From contig NC_009437.1 of the NCBI RefSeq assembly GCF_000016545.1, forward strand, positions 2,906,276 to 2,970,275: DNA of 64,000 bases, read 5' to 3'. Shown one piece after another: positions 57,328 to 64,000 of the stretch; within the stretch, counting starts at the first letter, position 1; each line of letters opens with the position of its first letter. The stretch is from Caldicellulosiruptor saccharolyticus DSM 8903. GTDB taxonomy: Bacteria; Bacillota; Thermoanaerobacteria; Caldicellulosiruptorales; Caldicellulosiruptoraceae. The notes beneath the pieces are model-generated. The model did no database searches. It had not been told where the DNA came from and saw nothing but the letters and a program-made list of their open reading frames with translations. A program made the translations under genes and the position numbers.

Positions 57328-57954
57328 TTATTTTAAAGTTATAACCACTTTTCTATATGGTTCTTCTCCTTCTGAGTAAGTTGTCACAAACCGGTGGTTT
57401 TGCAGTGTTGTGTGTATAATTCTTCTTTCATACGGTGTCATTGGTCTTAGCTTAATACTCTTTTTGCTTCTTGCAACTTTGTCTGCAAGAGAAAGTGCAA
57501 GACGTCTGAGTCGTTCTTCTTTTTTCTTTCTGAAGTTCTGACAGTCAAGGATTATTCTCACAGATTCCTCCTCAGGTGCCCCCCTGTTCACAATAATACC
57601 CGTCAAAAACTGAAGCGCATCTAAAACCTCACCGTCTTTACCAATTAATTGATAGGTATTCTTCCCAAATAGATTTACTTTTATGAACTCCCCATCTTTT
57701 AATATGTCCATCCTCTCAATCTTAACATTCATCTTGCTACACACTTCTGACAAAAACTCTTGAATCTTCTCCTCAGGCGTTTGTTTGAGTATGACCTTTA
57801 CCTTTGCTGGCCTTGCTCCAATTATCCCCAAAAGTCCTTTTGACCCCTCGTCAATTACCTGAACCTCAACCTTTTCACGCGAAACACCAAGTTCTTTTAA
57901 AGCAAGCTCAACAGCCTCATCTACCGTTTTTGCTATTTTTTCTACACATTTCAT
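57328..57954 (-). CDS. jag: RNA-binding protein Jag/KhpB
   Basis: A 208-residue protein with Jag-N (about 1-50; AVELALKELGVSREKVEVQV), a KH domain (about 85-145; LIGKDGEVLDALQFLTGIIVN) and an R3H domain at the end (MTPYERRIIHTTLQNHRFV). It binds RNA with KhpA and influences cell elongation and division in Gram-positives. The position between yidC and mnmE is conserved. Confidence 0.95.
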   Translation of the reverse strand: MKCVEKIAKTVDEAVELALKELGVSREKVEVQVIDEGSKGLLGIIGARPAKVKVILKQTPEEKIQEFLSEVCSKMNVKIERMDILKDGEFIKVNLFGKNTYQLIGKDGEVLDALQFLTGIIVNRGAPEEESVRIILDCQNFRKKKEERLRRLALSLADKVARSKKSIKLRPMTPYERRIIHTTLQNHRFVTTYSEGEEPYRKVVITLK

Positions 57955-57984
57955 AAACTGTCTCCTCCAAAAAGAAATTTTACA

Positions 57985-59034
57985 TTATTTCTTTTTCTTT
58001 TTACTGCTCCCTTGCGACCTTGTCATTTGCTGTTTTAGCTTTTCAAGCTCTTTTTTCCTCATCTGCTCTTCTCTTTTCTGCTCCTCTTCTTTTTCCTGTT
58101 CTGCCTGCCCTTGTTTTTCCAAGTCTTCATCAGAGCTCTCTTTCCCCAGCTTTTCCTGTTCTTTGTTCACACCATCTTTTCCCTGCTGCATTTTAGCTTG
58201 ATTTTCAAGCTGCTTTTTCTTCTCCTCTTCCTCTTTCTTGTGCTTTAGTTTCTTGTAAACAACTTCATTCGCAATGAACTGCTGCAGGATTGAAAACAGG
58301 TTTGTTACCGTCCAGTACACAACAAGCCCTGCTGGCACCTGCAGTGCAATAAAGTATGACATAAGAGGGCTGAAAATCATCATTGTCCTGTTCATACCTT
58401 CTGCCATTGCGTTTGACTGAGATTGAGCATACTGTGGATTGAATCTTTTCTGGCTGTTTGTGGAAAACCATATTGATAAAAACATTGTAGCAGCACTTAA
58501 GATTGGCAAAACAATAAGCTCTTTTTGAGCAAGGTTAATACCAAAAAAGTGCATGTCAAGTCCAAGCTTTTGTGCTTCGTTGATTATTGTCTGAGTTATT
58601 GCATACCCAGCTTTCCCTTGAACAAGGTCTCTTACGTACTGATGGGTTTTTCCCAAAACGTAAACAAGCGGATTTTGGAATACATAGTAGAGCGCAAACA
58701 AAATGGGAATCTGAACTAAAAGCGGCCAGCATCCACTTGCAGGATTGTACCCTGTCTCTTGATAGAGCTTTAGCATCTCTTCTTGCATCTTTCTCTGGTC
58801 GCCTTTGTACTTTTGCTGGATTTCCTGGATTCTTGGTGCAACCTCTGCCATTTTAGATGTTGAGGCAATTTGCTTTATATACAGCGGAAGAAGCAGCCCT
58901 CTTACAATCAATGTAAGAAGGATAATGGCTATTCCATAGCTTCCTGGAATATTTGCTCCATGTAAAAAGTCATATATTAACTTTAAAAGTCTCCCAAGTG
59001 GAATCGCTAAGAAATCAAGCCATGTAGGATTCAA
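57985..59034 (-). CDS. yidC: membrane protein insertase YidC/Oxa1
   Basis: A 349-residue insertase. Membrane segments at about 28-55 (IAIILLTLIVRGLLLPLY), 105-125, 180-200 and 215-250; the first cytoplasmic hairpin has QEIQQKYKGDQRKMQEEMLKLYQ-like coiled sequence. The hydrophilic groove Arg is in LIVRGLLLP. It lacks a lipoprotein cysteine, unlike B. subtilis SpoIIIJ. The C-terminal tail of about 95 residues is exceptionally rich in Lys, Glu and Gln and would be cytoplasmic, possibly ribosome-binding. Confidence 0.95.
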   Translation of the reverse strand: MNPTWLDFLAIPLGRLLKLIYDFLHGANIPGSYGIAIILLTLIVRGLLLPLYIKQIASTSKMAEVAPRIQEIQQKYKGDQRKMQEEMLKLYQETGYNPASGCWPLLVQIPILFALYYVFQNPLVYVLGKTHQYVRDLVQGKAGYAITQTIINEAQKLGLDMHFFGINLAQKELIVLPILSAATMFLSIWFSTNSQKRFNPQYAQSQSNAMAEGMNRTMMIFSPLMSYFIALQVPAGLVVYWTVTNLFSILQQFIANEVVYKKLKHKKEEEEKKKQLENQAKMQQGKDGVNKEQEKLGKESSDEDLEKQGQAEQEKEEEQKREEQMRKKELEKLKQQMTRSQGSSKKKKK

Positions 59035-59070
59035 AACCTTTTCCTCCTTGATTTTGCTAATTGTGATATT

Positions 59071-59298
59071 TTATTTTAGCGGATCATATCCTCCTGGATG
59101 AAATGGGTGACATTTTATAATTCTTTTAAACCCAAGCCACAGTCCATAAAATCCATACTTTTCTATAGCCTGCAAGGTGTATTCTGAGCATGTAGGGTAA
59201 AACCTGCAACTTGGCACAACCTTCATAGGAGATATAACCTTCTGATAAAATCTTATCAAAAATTTTATAATCAGTAAAATATATTTTCTTACCCTCAT
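59071..59298 (-). CDS. yidD: membrane protein insertion factor YidD
   Basis: A 75-residue protein with the family pattern [20 protein letters not shown], then [15 protein letters not shown] and [12 protein letters not shown], including the three conserved cysteines. It assists YidC-dependent membrane insertion. It starts 3 bases after the rnpA stop and lies between rnpA and yidC as in most bacteria. Confidence 0.95.
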   Translation of the reverse strand: MRVRKYILLIIKFLIRFYQKVISPMKVVPSCRFYPTCSEYTLQAIEKYGFYGLWLGFKRIIKCHPFHPGGYDPLK

Positions 59299-59301
59299 CT
59301 T

Positions 59302-59661
59302 TCATTCCTCTTTGAAAAGTCTAAGCCTTTTGAAGGCTCTCTCAAGCTCATCCCTGTAGTCTTTTAAACATATCTCTCTTGCCTTTATCTTTTCTTCCTT
59401 TGTCTTTCTTGCCAAAACAACAATGTCAAACCCTTTTTTTATTCTCTCAAAATTTTCCAAATACCATGCTTTTACAATTCTTTTAAACCGATTTCTTGCG
59501 GTAGCTTTGCCAAGCTTTGATGACATTGAAACGCCAAGTCTACTGTACTCCAGCCCGTTCTTCAAAGAGTACACAACTACATTTTTCTCTGCTGCAAACC
59601 TTCCTTTTCTGATACATGCCTCAAACTCTTCACTTTTTTTGATACTTACTATCTTTTTCAT
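59302..59661 (-). CDS. rnpA: ribonuclease P protein component
   Basis: A 119-residue RNase P protein subunit assisting RNase P RNA in tRNA 5' maturation. It has the RNR-type motif GKATARNRFKRIVKAWYLE near residue 55. The start at 59661 is supported by AAAGG upstream and by normal family length; an in-frame start at 59742 would include the rpmH terminator hairpin and is rejected. Confidence 0.95.
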   Translation of the reverse strand: MKKIVSIKKSEEFEACIRKGRFAAEKNVVVYSLKNGLEYSRLGVSMSSKLGKATARNRFKRIVKAWYLENFERIKKGFDIVVLARKTKEEKIKAREICLKDYRDELERAFKRLRLFKEE

Positions 59662-59731
59662 CTCTTTGTTTTCCTTTACATTGCCCTTCTTATGCACTTG
59701 TCTTGTATCACATAACATTGTGTTTTTAAGC

Positions 59732-59767
59732 AAAAAGACCACCTTTGAAGTTGAGAGTGGTCTTTTT
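59732..59767 (-). terminator. attenuator-type hairpin between rpmH and rnpA
   Basis: AAAAAGACCAC (59732-59742) and GTGGTCTTTTT (59757-59767) pair perfectly, and the T-run is part of the stem. It follows the rpmH stop directly and would let only part of the transcripts reach rnpA, which fits the much higher demand for ribosomal protein L34. Confidence 0.8.
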
Positions 59768-59901
59768 TACACAGCAAGTCTCTTTCTACCTTTTAATCTT
59801 CTTCTTTTGAGAACCTTTCTTCCGCCTCTTGTTCTCATTCTAACCAAAAAACCGTGTGTTCTCTTTCTTCTCTTGTTATGTGGCTGGTATGTTCTTTTCA
59901 T
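59767..59901 (-). CDS. rpmH: 50S ribosomal protein L34
   Basis: A 44-residue, very basic protein: [18 protein letters not shown], followed by [17 protein letters not shown], the classic L34 sequence. AGGAGG lies 9 bases upstream of the ATG. It is the first gene of the rpmH-rnpA-yidD-yidC-jag operon. In many bacteria dnaA and oriC are adjacent on the other side; here germination genes are found instead. Confidence 0.98.
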   Translation of the reverse strand: MKRTYQPHNKRRKRTHGFLVRMRTRGGRKVLKRRRLKGRKRLAV

Positions 59902-59997
59902 ATTATTCCACCTCCTACAATAAAATTTTCAAAAATTTTCTATGATTTTAACTGCGTGGTTGCCACTTTTATACTTACTTATAATAAAACAAGATTT

Positions 59998-60027
59998 ATT
60001 ATACTGCAAATGATATTAAAAAGTCAA
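59998..60027 (-). promoter_or_regulatory. promoter of the rpmH operon
   Basis: TTGACT (60022-60027) and TATAAT (59998-60003) on the minus strand, spaced by 18 bases, about 100 bases upstream of the L34 start. Confidence 0.7.
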
Positions 60028-60133
60028 AGGGGGTTTTAGAGGAACTTTCGATATTATTCAAAACTTCTTGAATACACGCCTTTAAATCTGGAGAGAATAT
60101 CAAATAGAAAAAAAAAGACTTTAAGAGCAAAGA

Positions 60134-61615
60134 ATGAAGAAAAACAACTTGTCGCAGACAAAGTCTATCTCAACAAGCTATGATCAGAATTTAGAGAATG
60201 TAAAAAGTGAATTTGGAAATTTTAGTGACCTTATTATAAGAGAGTTCAAAATTGGACCCAAAAAAGACATAAGAGCATTTTTAGTAATGGTTGATGAACT
60301 TGTTGACAAGCTTGTTATAAATGAACATATTTTAAAGCCACTTATGAAAGATACTTATCTATATCAAAACCAGCAATACACACCTCAAGATTTGTACAAA
60401 TTTATTAAAGATTGTATCCTGTACAGTCACTGTATAACAGAAGAATTTGATTATGCAAAGACTATTCATAGTATCCTGTGCGGGGATGTTGCCCTTTTTG
60501 TTGATGGTATTGACAGAGCGCTTTTAGTATCTGTGCGCGGATGGGAATCACGCGGAATTGAAGAGCCAAATACAGAGGTTGTTGTAAGAGGACCTCGTGA
60601 GGGATTTACAGAAAATTTACGAACTAACACAGCTCTAATCAGAAGAAAGATTCGCGACCCAAAGCTCAAAATAGAATCAATGAAGATAGGTAGAATTTCA
60701 AAGACAGACATCGCAATATGCTATATTGAGTCAATTGCCAAAAAAGAGCTTGTAGATGAGGTAAAAAGAAGGCTCGAAAAGATTGACATGGACTACATCT
60801 TAGAGTCAGGGTACATCGAAGCATTTATAGAAGATGGTAAATACTCCATCTTTTCTACAGTTGGAAACTCTGAAAAACCGGACGTTGTTGTTGGAAAGCT
60901 AATGGAAGGACGGGTTGCAATCCTTGTTGATGGCACACCTTTTGCTCTAACTGTGCCATACCTTTTTGTTGAGGCTTTTCAAACAAGTGAAGATTACTAT
61001 TCAAGACCATACTATTATAGCATAGTCAGGCTTTTGAGATACTTTTCGTTTTTTGTGTCAACAACACTGCCAGCAATCTATATTGCTATAACAACATTTC
61101 ATCAAGAGCTTTTACCAACATCGCTTTTAATAAGCATTGCAAGTGCACAGGCAGGAATACCTTTCCCTTCTTCAGTTGAAACACTGACTATGCTCCTTAT
61201 ATATGAAATCTTGAAAGAGGCTGGTGTTAGGCTTCCTCGCCCTGTTGGTCAGGCAATATCAATTGTTGGTGCCCTTGTAATTGGTGATGCAGCAGTGTCA
61301 GCCGGGCTCATCGGTGCACCAATGGTTGTAACAGTTGCATTCACAGCAATTTCCACTTTCATGATTCCTGCTATCTCAGATGCGTGTACAATCATAAGAT
61401 TTGCATGTGTTATTATGGCGAGCATCTGCGGTCTTTATGGAATAATGCTTGTGTGGATTTTGATGCTAATTCATCTTTGCCACCTTAAGTCTTTTGGAGT
61501 AAACTTCTTTGCACCAATCGCACCTACAGTTTTGCACGATTTAAAAGATGTGTTTGTTCGCTTTCCATGGAGCATACTTAAGAAAAGACCTATTATTTTT
61601 ACCAAAAAATTTTAA
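60134..61615 (+). CDS. spore germination protein, GerA family (A subunit)
   Basis: A 493-residue germinant-receptor A subunit. The soluble N-terminal half (about 1-290) contains LFVDGIDRALLVSVRGWESRG and EPNTEVVVRGPREGFTENL-type sequence, the strongest GerAA/SpoVAF signature. The C-terminal half has about five membrane segments (PYYYSIVRLLRYFSFFVST onward) and ends in HDLKDVFVRFPW. It forms a nutrient receptor in the spore inner membrane with the B and C subunits encoded directly downstream. The ribosome site is weak. Confidence 0.93.
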   Translation: MKKNNLSQTKSISTSYDQNLENVKSEFGNFSDLIIREFKIGPKKDIRAFLVMVDELVDKLVINEHILKPLMKDTYLYQNQQYTPQDLYKFIKDCILYSHCITEEFDYAKTIHSILCGDVALFVDGIDRALLVSVRGWESRGIEEPNTEVVVRGPREGFTENLRTNTALIRRKIRDPKLKIESMKIGRISKTDIAICYIESIAKKELVDEVKRRLEKIDMDYILESGYIEAFIEDGKYSIFSTVGNSEKPDVVVGKLMEGRVAILVDGTPFALTVPYLFVEAFQTSEDYYSRPYYYSIVRLLRYFSFFVSTTLPAIYIAITTFHQELLPTSLLISIASAQAGIPFPSSVETLTMLLIYEILKEAGVRLPRPVGQAISIVGALVIGDAAVSAGLIGAPMVVTVAFTAISTFMIPAISDACTIIRFACVIMASICGLYGIMLVWILMLIHLCHLKSFGVNFFAPIAPTVLHDLKDVFVRFPWSILKKRPIIFTKKF

Positions 61616-61665
61616 ATCATTTTCTGCTAAAACTACAAAAACTTTCACATAGGTGATTTTGGAAA

Positions 61666-62772
61666 ATGTCAAACTCAAGAATCACATACAACCAGTTCTT
61701 ATGTCTTTTTTTCGTGAACAGAATAGTAATGGTATTGACATTCTTGCCAATATTCAATGCACCACCAAAAAATCAGGATGTGTGGTTGTCTGTTGTGTTT
61801 ATGTATCCTTTTTCAATTTTGAGCTCACTGCCACTCATATATCTTTGCAACATTTTCCCAAACAATACATTTACAAATATTCTAAACATTGTTTTTGGCA
61901 AGCTCGGAAGTATAATTGCGATCTTTTACCTTTGGTTTTTCTTTCACATCACAGCAATTCAGATAGGCCAGTTTGTAGAGTTTATGGCAACTGCGGTAAT
62001 TCCAGAAACATCCATTCTGTTTTTAATAATCGCAATGTTAATTGTTTCTTCATACGCTGTTTACAAAGGACTTGAGGTTTTAGCAAGATTTTCGCAAATC
62101 ACAACTTTTATAACAATCTTCAGTCTTGCTATAATTATGGTAATTTCAATCAAGTTTGTGGACTTTTCAGCTCTAAAGCCCTTTTTTGAAAAAGAAATAA
62201 GCCAGCCTATAGTTGGCGGAATATACCTTTGCTCTCTTAGCTCTGAGATAATCACAATTGGTATGATAAACCCTTATATAATAAAGCCAAAGGTAAGCTC
62301 ACCAAAAGATATGATAAAAACAATAGCATGGGCGTTTTTACTTGTTGACATATTCTACCTTGCAATTACAGTACTTGTCCTTTCACTTTTTGGTTACAAG
62401 CAATCAAGCAATCTCTCATTTCCATTTTACTCAGCAATCAAGGTTTTAAGTGTGGCTGATTTTCTGGAAAGGTTTGAGTCAATCCACATGGCAATCTGGA
62501 TAATGAGTATATTCTTGAAAATCTCATACTTTTTATACATTTTAAACATTGCAGTTGAAGAGATGAGAAGAAGCGGAGACTACTTTGCCTACACAATTCC
62601 ATTTGCCACAATCCTAATTCCCTTTACCTTTTATATAATCCCAAACTTTTTAGAGCTGGACAAATTCATGAGCTATAGATACTTTACAATTTATTCATAC
62701 CCCTTTATACTTATAATTCCACTTATAACCTTAATTGGAGCAAAAATTAAACTGAGGTTGGGAAAAAGATGA
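61666..62772 (+). CDS. spore germination protein, GerB-type permease subunit
   Basis: A 368-residue APC-superfamily membrane protein with about ten predicted helices, starting RITYNQFLCLFFVNRIVMV. It is homologous in layout to GerAB/GerKB, the subunit thought to bind the germinant. AGGTGAT precedes the ATG. The last codons overlap the start of the C-subunit gene by 4 bases, so the two are translationally coupled. Confidence 0.9.
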   Translation: MSNSRITYNQFLCLFFVNRIVMVLTFLPIFNAPPKNQDVWLSVVFMYPFSILSSLPLIYLCNIFPNNTFTNILNIVFGKLGSIIAIFYLWFFFHITAIQIGQFVEFMATAVIPETSILFLIIAMLIVSSYAVYKGLEVLARFSQITTFITIFSLAIIMVISIKFVDFSALKPFFEKEISQPIVGGIYLCSLSSEIITIGMINPYIIKPKVSSPKDMIKTIAWAFLLVDIFYLAITVLVLSLFGYKQSSNLSFPFYSAIKVLSVADFLERFESIHMAIWIMSIFLKISYFLYILNIAVEEMRRSGDYFAYTIPFATILIPFTFYIIPNFLELDKFMSYRYFTIYSYPFILIIPLITLIGAKIKLRLGKR

Positions 62773-63887
62773 GGAAAATGGCGTTATTTGCTATTGCAGT
62801 CCTTCTTCTGAGCCAATACGGGTGCTGGAACAGAAAAGAACTAAACGATATATTGATTGTCCAGGCAGTTGGAATAGATAGGCTGAAAAACGGGGATTTT
62901 CGCTTGACTTATCAAGTTCTAAAACCAAAGGTCTTGAAAAATCCTTCGAATATCCCATCAAGTCCACAGCAAAAAGGTGTGTGGTGTTTCTCTTCAACAG
63001 GAAAGACCATATTTGATGCAATAAGAAATGCAACTCTTTCATCAGACAAAAAGCTATTTTGGGCTCATAACAAAATAGTTGTTGTTAGCGAAAATCTTGC
63101 AAAAAAAGGCATCAAAGATGTTTTGGATATGATTTTGCGCGACCATGAATTCAGGTCTGATGCGTACATTATTATAACATCAGACGATATTGAAAAATTC
63201 TTAAATACCTCTTCCCCCATGGAATCAATCCCTGCAAAGGAGCTTGAAAATGTTATCAAAAACTATTATGCAAATTCCAAAACTATACTAATGAAAATTT
63301 ATGAGTTTGTAAAAATGACAAACACAAAATCAAAAGCAGCAGTTGCACCCTTTGTTGAAATTAAAAGACCTCTTGCTCTATCGTCTGAAAGTTATATGTT
63401 TTTTGTCTCAAAAACAGCTGTGTTTGACAACTTTAAGCTCATTGGATATTTAAATCACAATGAGACAAGAGGAGTTTTGTGGGTCTTGAACAAGATAAAA
63501 AGCGGTATATATCCAATTGAGAACAAAAACATGTCAATTTCGCTTGAGCTTATTCACAGCAGCAGCAAAATCTTTGTGAAAAATATCAAAAACAAGGTTC
63601 TTTTTAAAATAGAGATATTCTCAGAGGTAAATCTTGGTGAAAAAGAAAAGGGTATTCAGTTTACGCAAAAAAACATAGAAGAAGTCAAAAAAGAGCTTTC
63701 AAAGAGCATCTCAAAAGACATAAATCAAGCTTTAAAAAAGTCATTTGAACTCAGAGCCGATATACTACATTTTCAGGACGTCTACTACACCAAGTACAAA
63801 AAGCTATTTAAATTTGACAAACAAAGAATAGCTGTGAGCATTACTGTAAAACCTTTTGTAAGAAGGTTTGGAATGCTAAAAAACTAA
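62769..63887 (+). CDS. spore germination lipoprotein, Ger(x)C family
   Basis: A 372-residue lipoprotein. Signal peptide ends in LLLSQYGC, with Cys-19 as the lipidation site, followed by WNRKELNDILIVQAVGID, the hallmark of GerC subunits. The rest matches the three-domain GerC layout. It completes an A-B-C receptor operon. Caldicellulosiruptor species are usually described as non-sporulating, so an intact receptor operon is noteworthy. Confidence 0.92.
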   Translation: MRKMALFAIAVLLLSQYGCWNRKELNDILIVQAVGIDRLKNGDFRLTYQVLKPKVLKNPSNIPSSPQQKGVWCFSSTGKTIFDAIRNATLSSDKKLFWAHNKIVVVSENLAKKGIKDVLDMILRDHEFRSDAYIIITSDDIEKFLNTSSPMESIPAKELENVIKNYYANSKTILMKIYEFVKMTNTKSKAAVAPFVEIKRPLALSSESYMFFVSKTAVFDNFKLIGYLNHNETRGVLWVLNKIKSGIYPIENKNMSISLELIHSSSKIFVKNIKNKVLFKIEIFSEVNLGEKEKGIQFTQKNIEEVKKELSKSISKDINQALKKSFELRADILHFQDVYYTKYKKLFKFDKQRIAVSITVKPFVRRFGMLKN

Positions 63888-63907
63888 AGTAGGGTGATTT
63901 TTTCAAG

Positions 63908-64000
63908 ATGAACATCTTTTTTATAATCTTAGGATATACCTTGGCAGCTTTGATTCAATACAAAATCCTAAAGTCAAGGTATTTACAAAAGGAGATGTTT
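63908..64000 (+). CDS. small membrane protein at right edge, partial
   Basis: Starts at ATG 63908 after AGGGTGA: MNIFFIILGYTLAALIQYKI followed by a basic segment. One membrane helix is visible before the window ends. It follows the GerC gene by 20 bases and may be a small fourth subunit of the receptor operon, like the short GerD/GerQ-type or GerKD proteins; this cannot be decided from 31 residues. Confidence 0.55.
   Translation, partial: MNIFFIILGYTLAALIQYKILKSRYLQKEMF

Noticed and set aside
59662..59742. Longer N-terminus of rnpA
   Set aside because: It would run through the rpmH terminator hairpin and exceeds the family length; the start at 59661 has its own ribosome site.
59902..60133. 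Possible oriC between rpmH and the next operon
   Set aside because: I found no TTATCCACA-like DnaA boxes or AT-cluster array, and dnaA is not adjacent; the stretch looks like two divergent promoters and leaders.

Overview
The window looks like chromosomal DNA of a Caldicellulosiruptor-type bacterium (anaerobic, thermophilic, plant-polysaccharide-degrading Firmicute). The evidence is the AT-rich composition, strong AGGAGG ribosome sites, two CUT1-type sugar ABC loci with large glycosidases, and the Firmicute block noc-rsmG-mnmG-mnmE-jag-yidC-yidD-rnpA-rpmH. The genus is inferred from overall gene content; no database search was possible.

Left third (1-27.5 kb), nearly all minus strand. Locus A (about 0.2-13.6 kb) encodes a GH39-type glycosidase, a GH88 unsaturated uronyl hydrolase, a nitrilase-family amidohydrolase, a large heparinase II/III-type lyase, a membrane-anchored AraC regulator and an LplABC-like importer. 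Together they suggest uptake and breakdown of a uronic-acid-containing polysaccharide. The GH39 gene is interrupted by one in-frame TAG directly after the presumed catalytic glutamate. A decayed IS256-type element (13.7-15.1 kb) separates this from locus B (15.2-27.5 kb): beta-galactosidase, IclR regulator, metallo-beta-lactamase-fold hydrolase, two Gfo/Idh/MocA dehydrogenases, an enolase-superfamily dehydratase, a sugar ABC importer and a DapA-family aldolase, behind a strong promoter with palindromes. Locus B could encode a complete oxidative, non-phosphorylating sugar pathway.

Middle (27.5-39.5 kb), an accessory region. It holds an IS256 element that truncates a tyrosine integrase, a coupled orf84-Uma2-integrase cassette, a GH4 glycosidase, tRNA-Trp, an unassigned and highly structured RNA candidate, three copies of an approx. 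80-bp repeat, a 34-residue membrane peptide gene, fused remnants of an Rpn-like and a NurA-like gene, a Dam-type methylase, and an AlwI-type restriction endonuclease with two overlapping methyltransferase genes.

Right third (39.5-64 kb), core chromosome. It holds a chemoreceptor, a CAP-domain protein, a fumarase alpha subunit, CvpA, a PAS-PP2C phosphatase, soj-spo0J flanked by two perfect parS palindromes, a pstS-phoA pair behind eight helically phased PhoP-box-like hexamers, noc-rsmG-mnmG-mnmE-jag-yidC-yidD-rnpA-rpmH, and a gerA-type germinant receptor operon running off the right edge. No dnaA, DnaA-box cluster or CRISPR array was seen.
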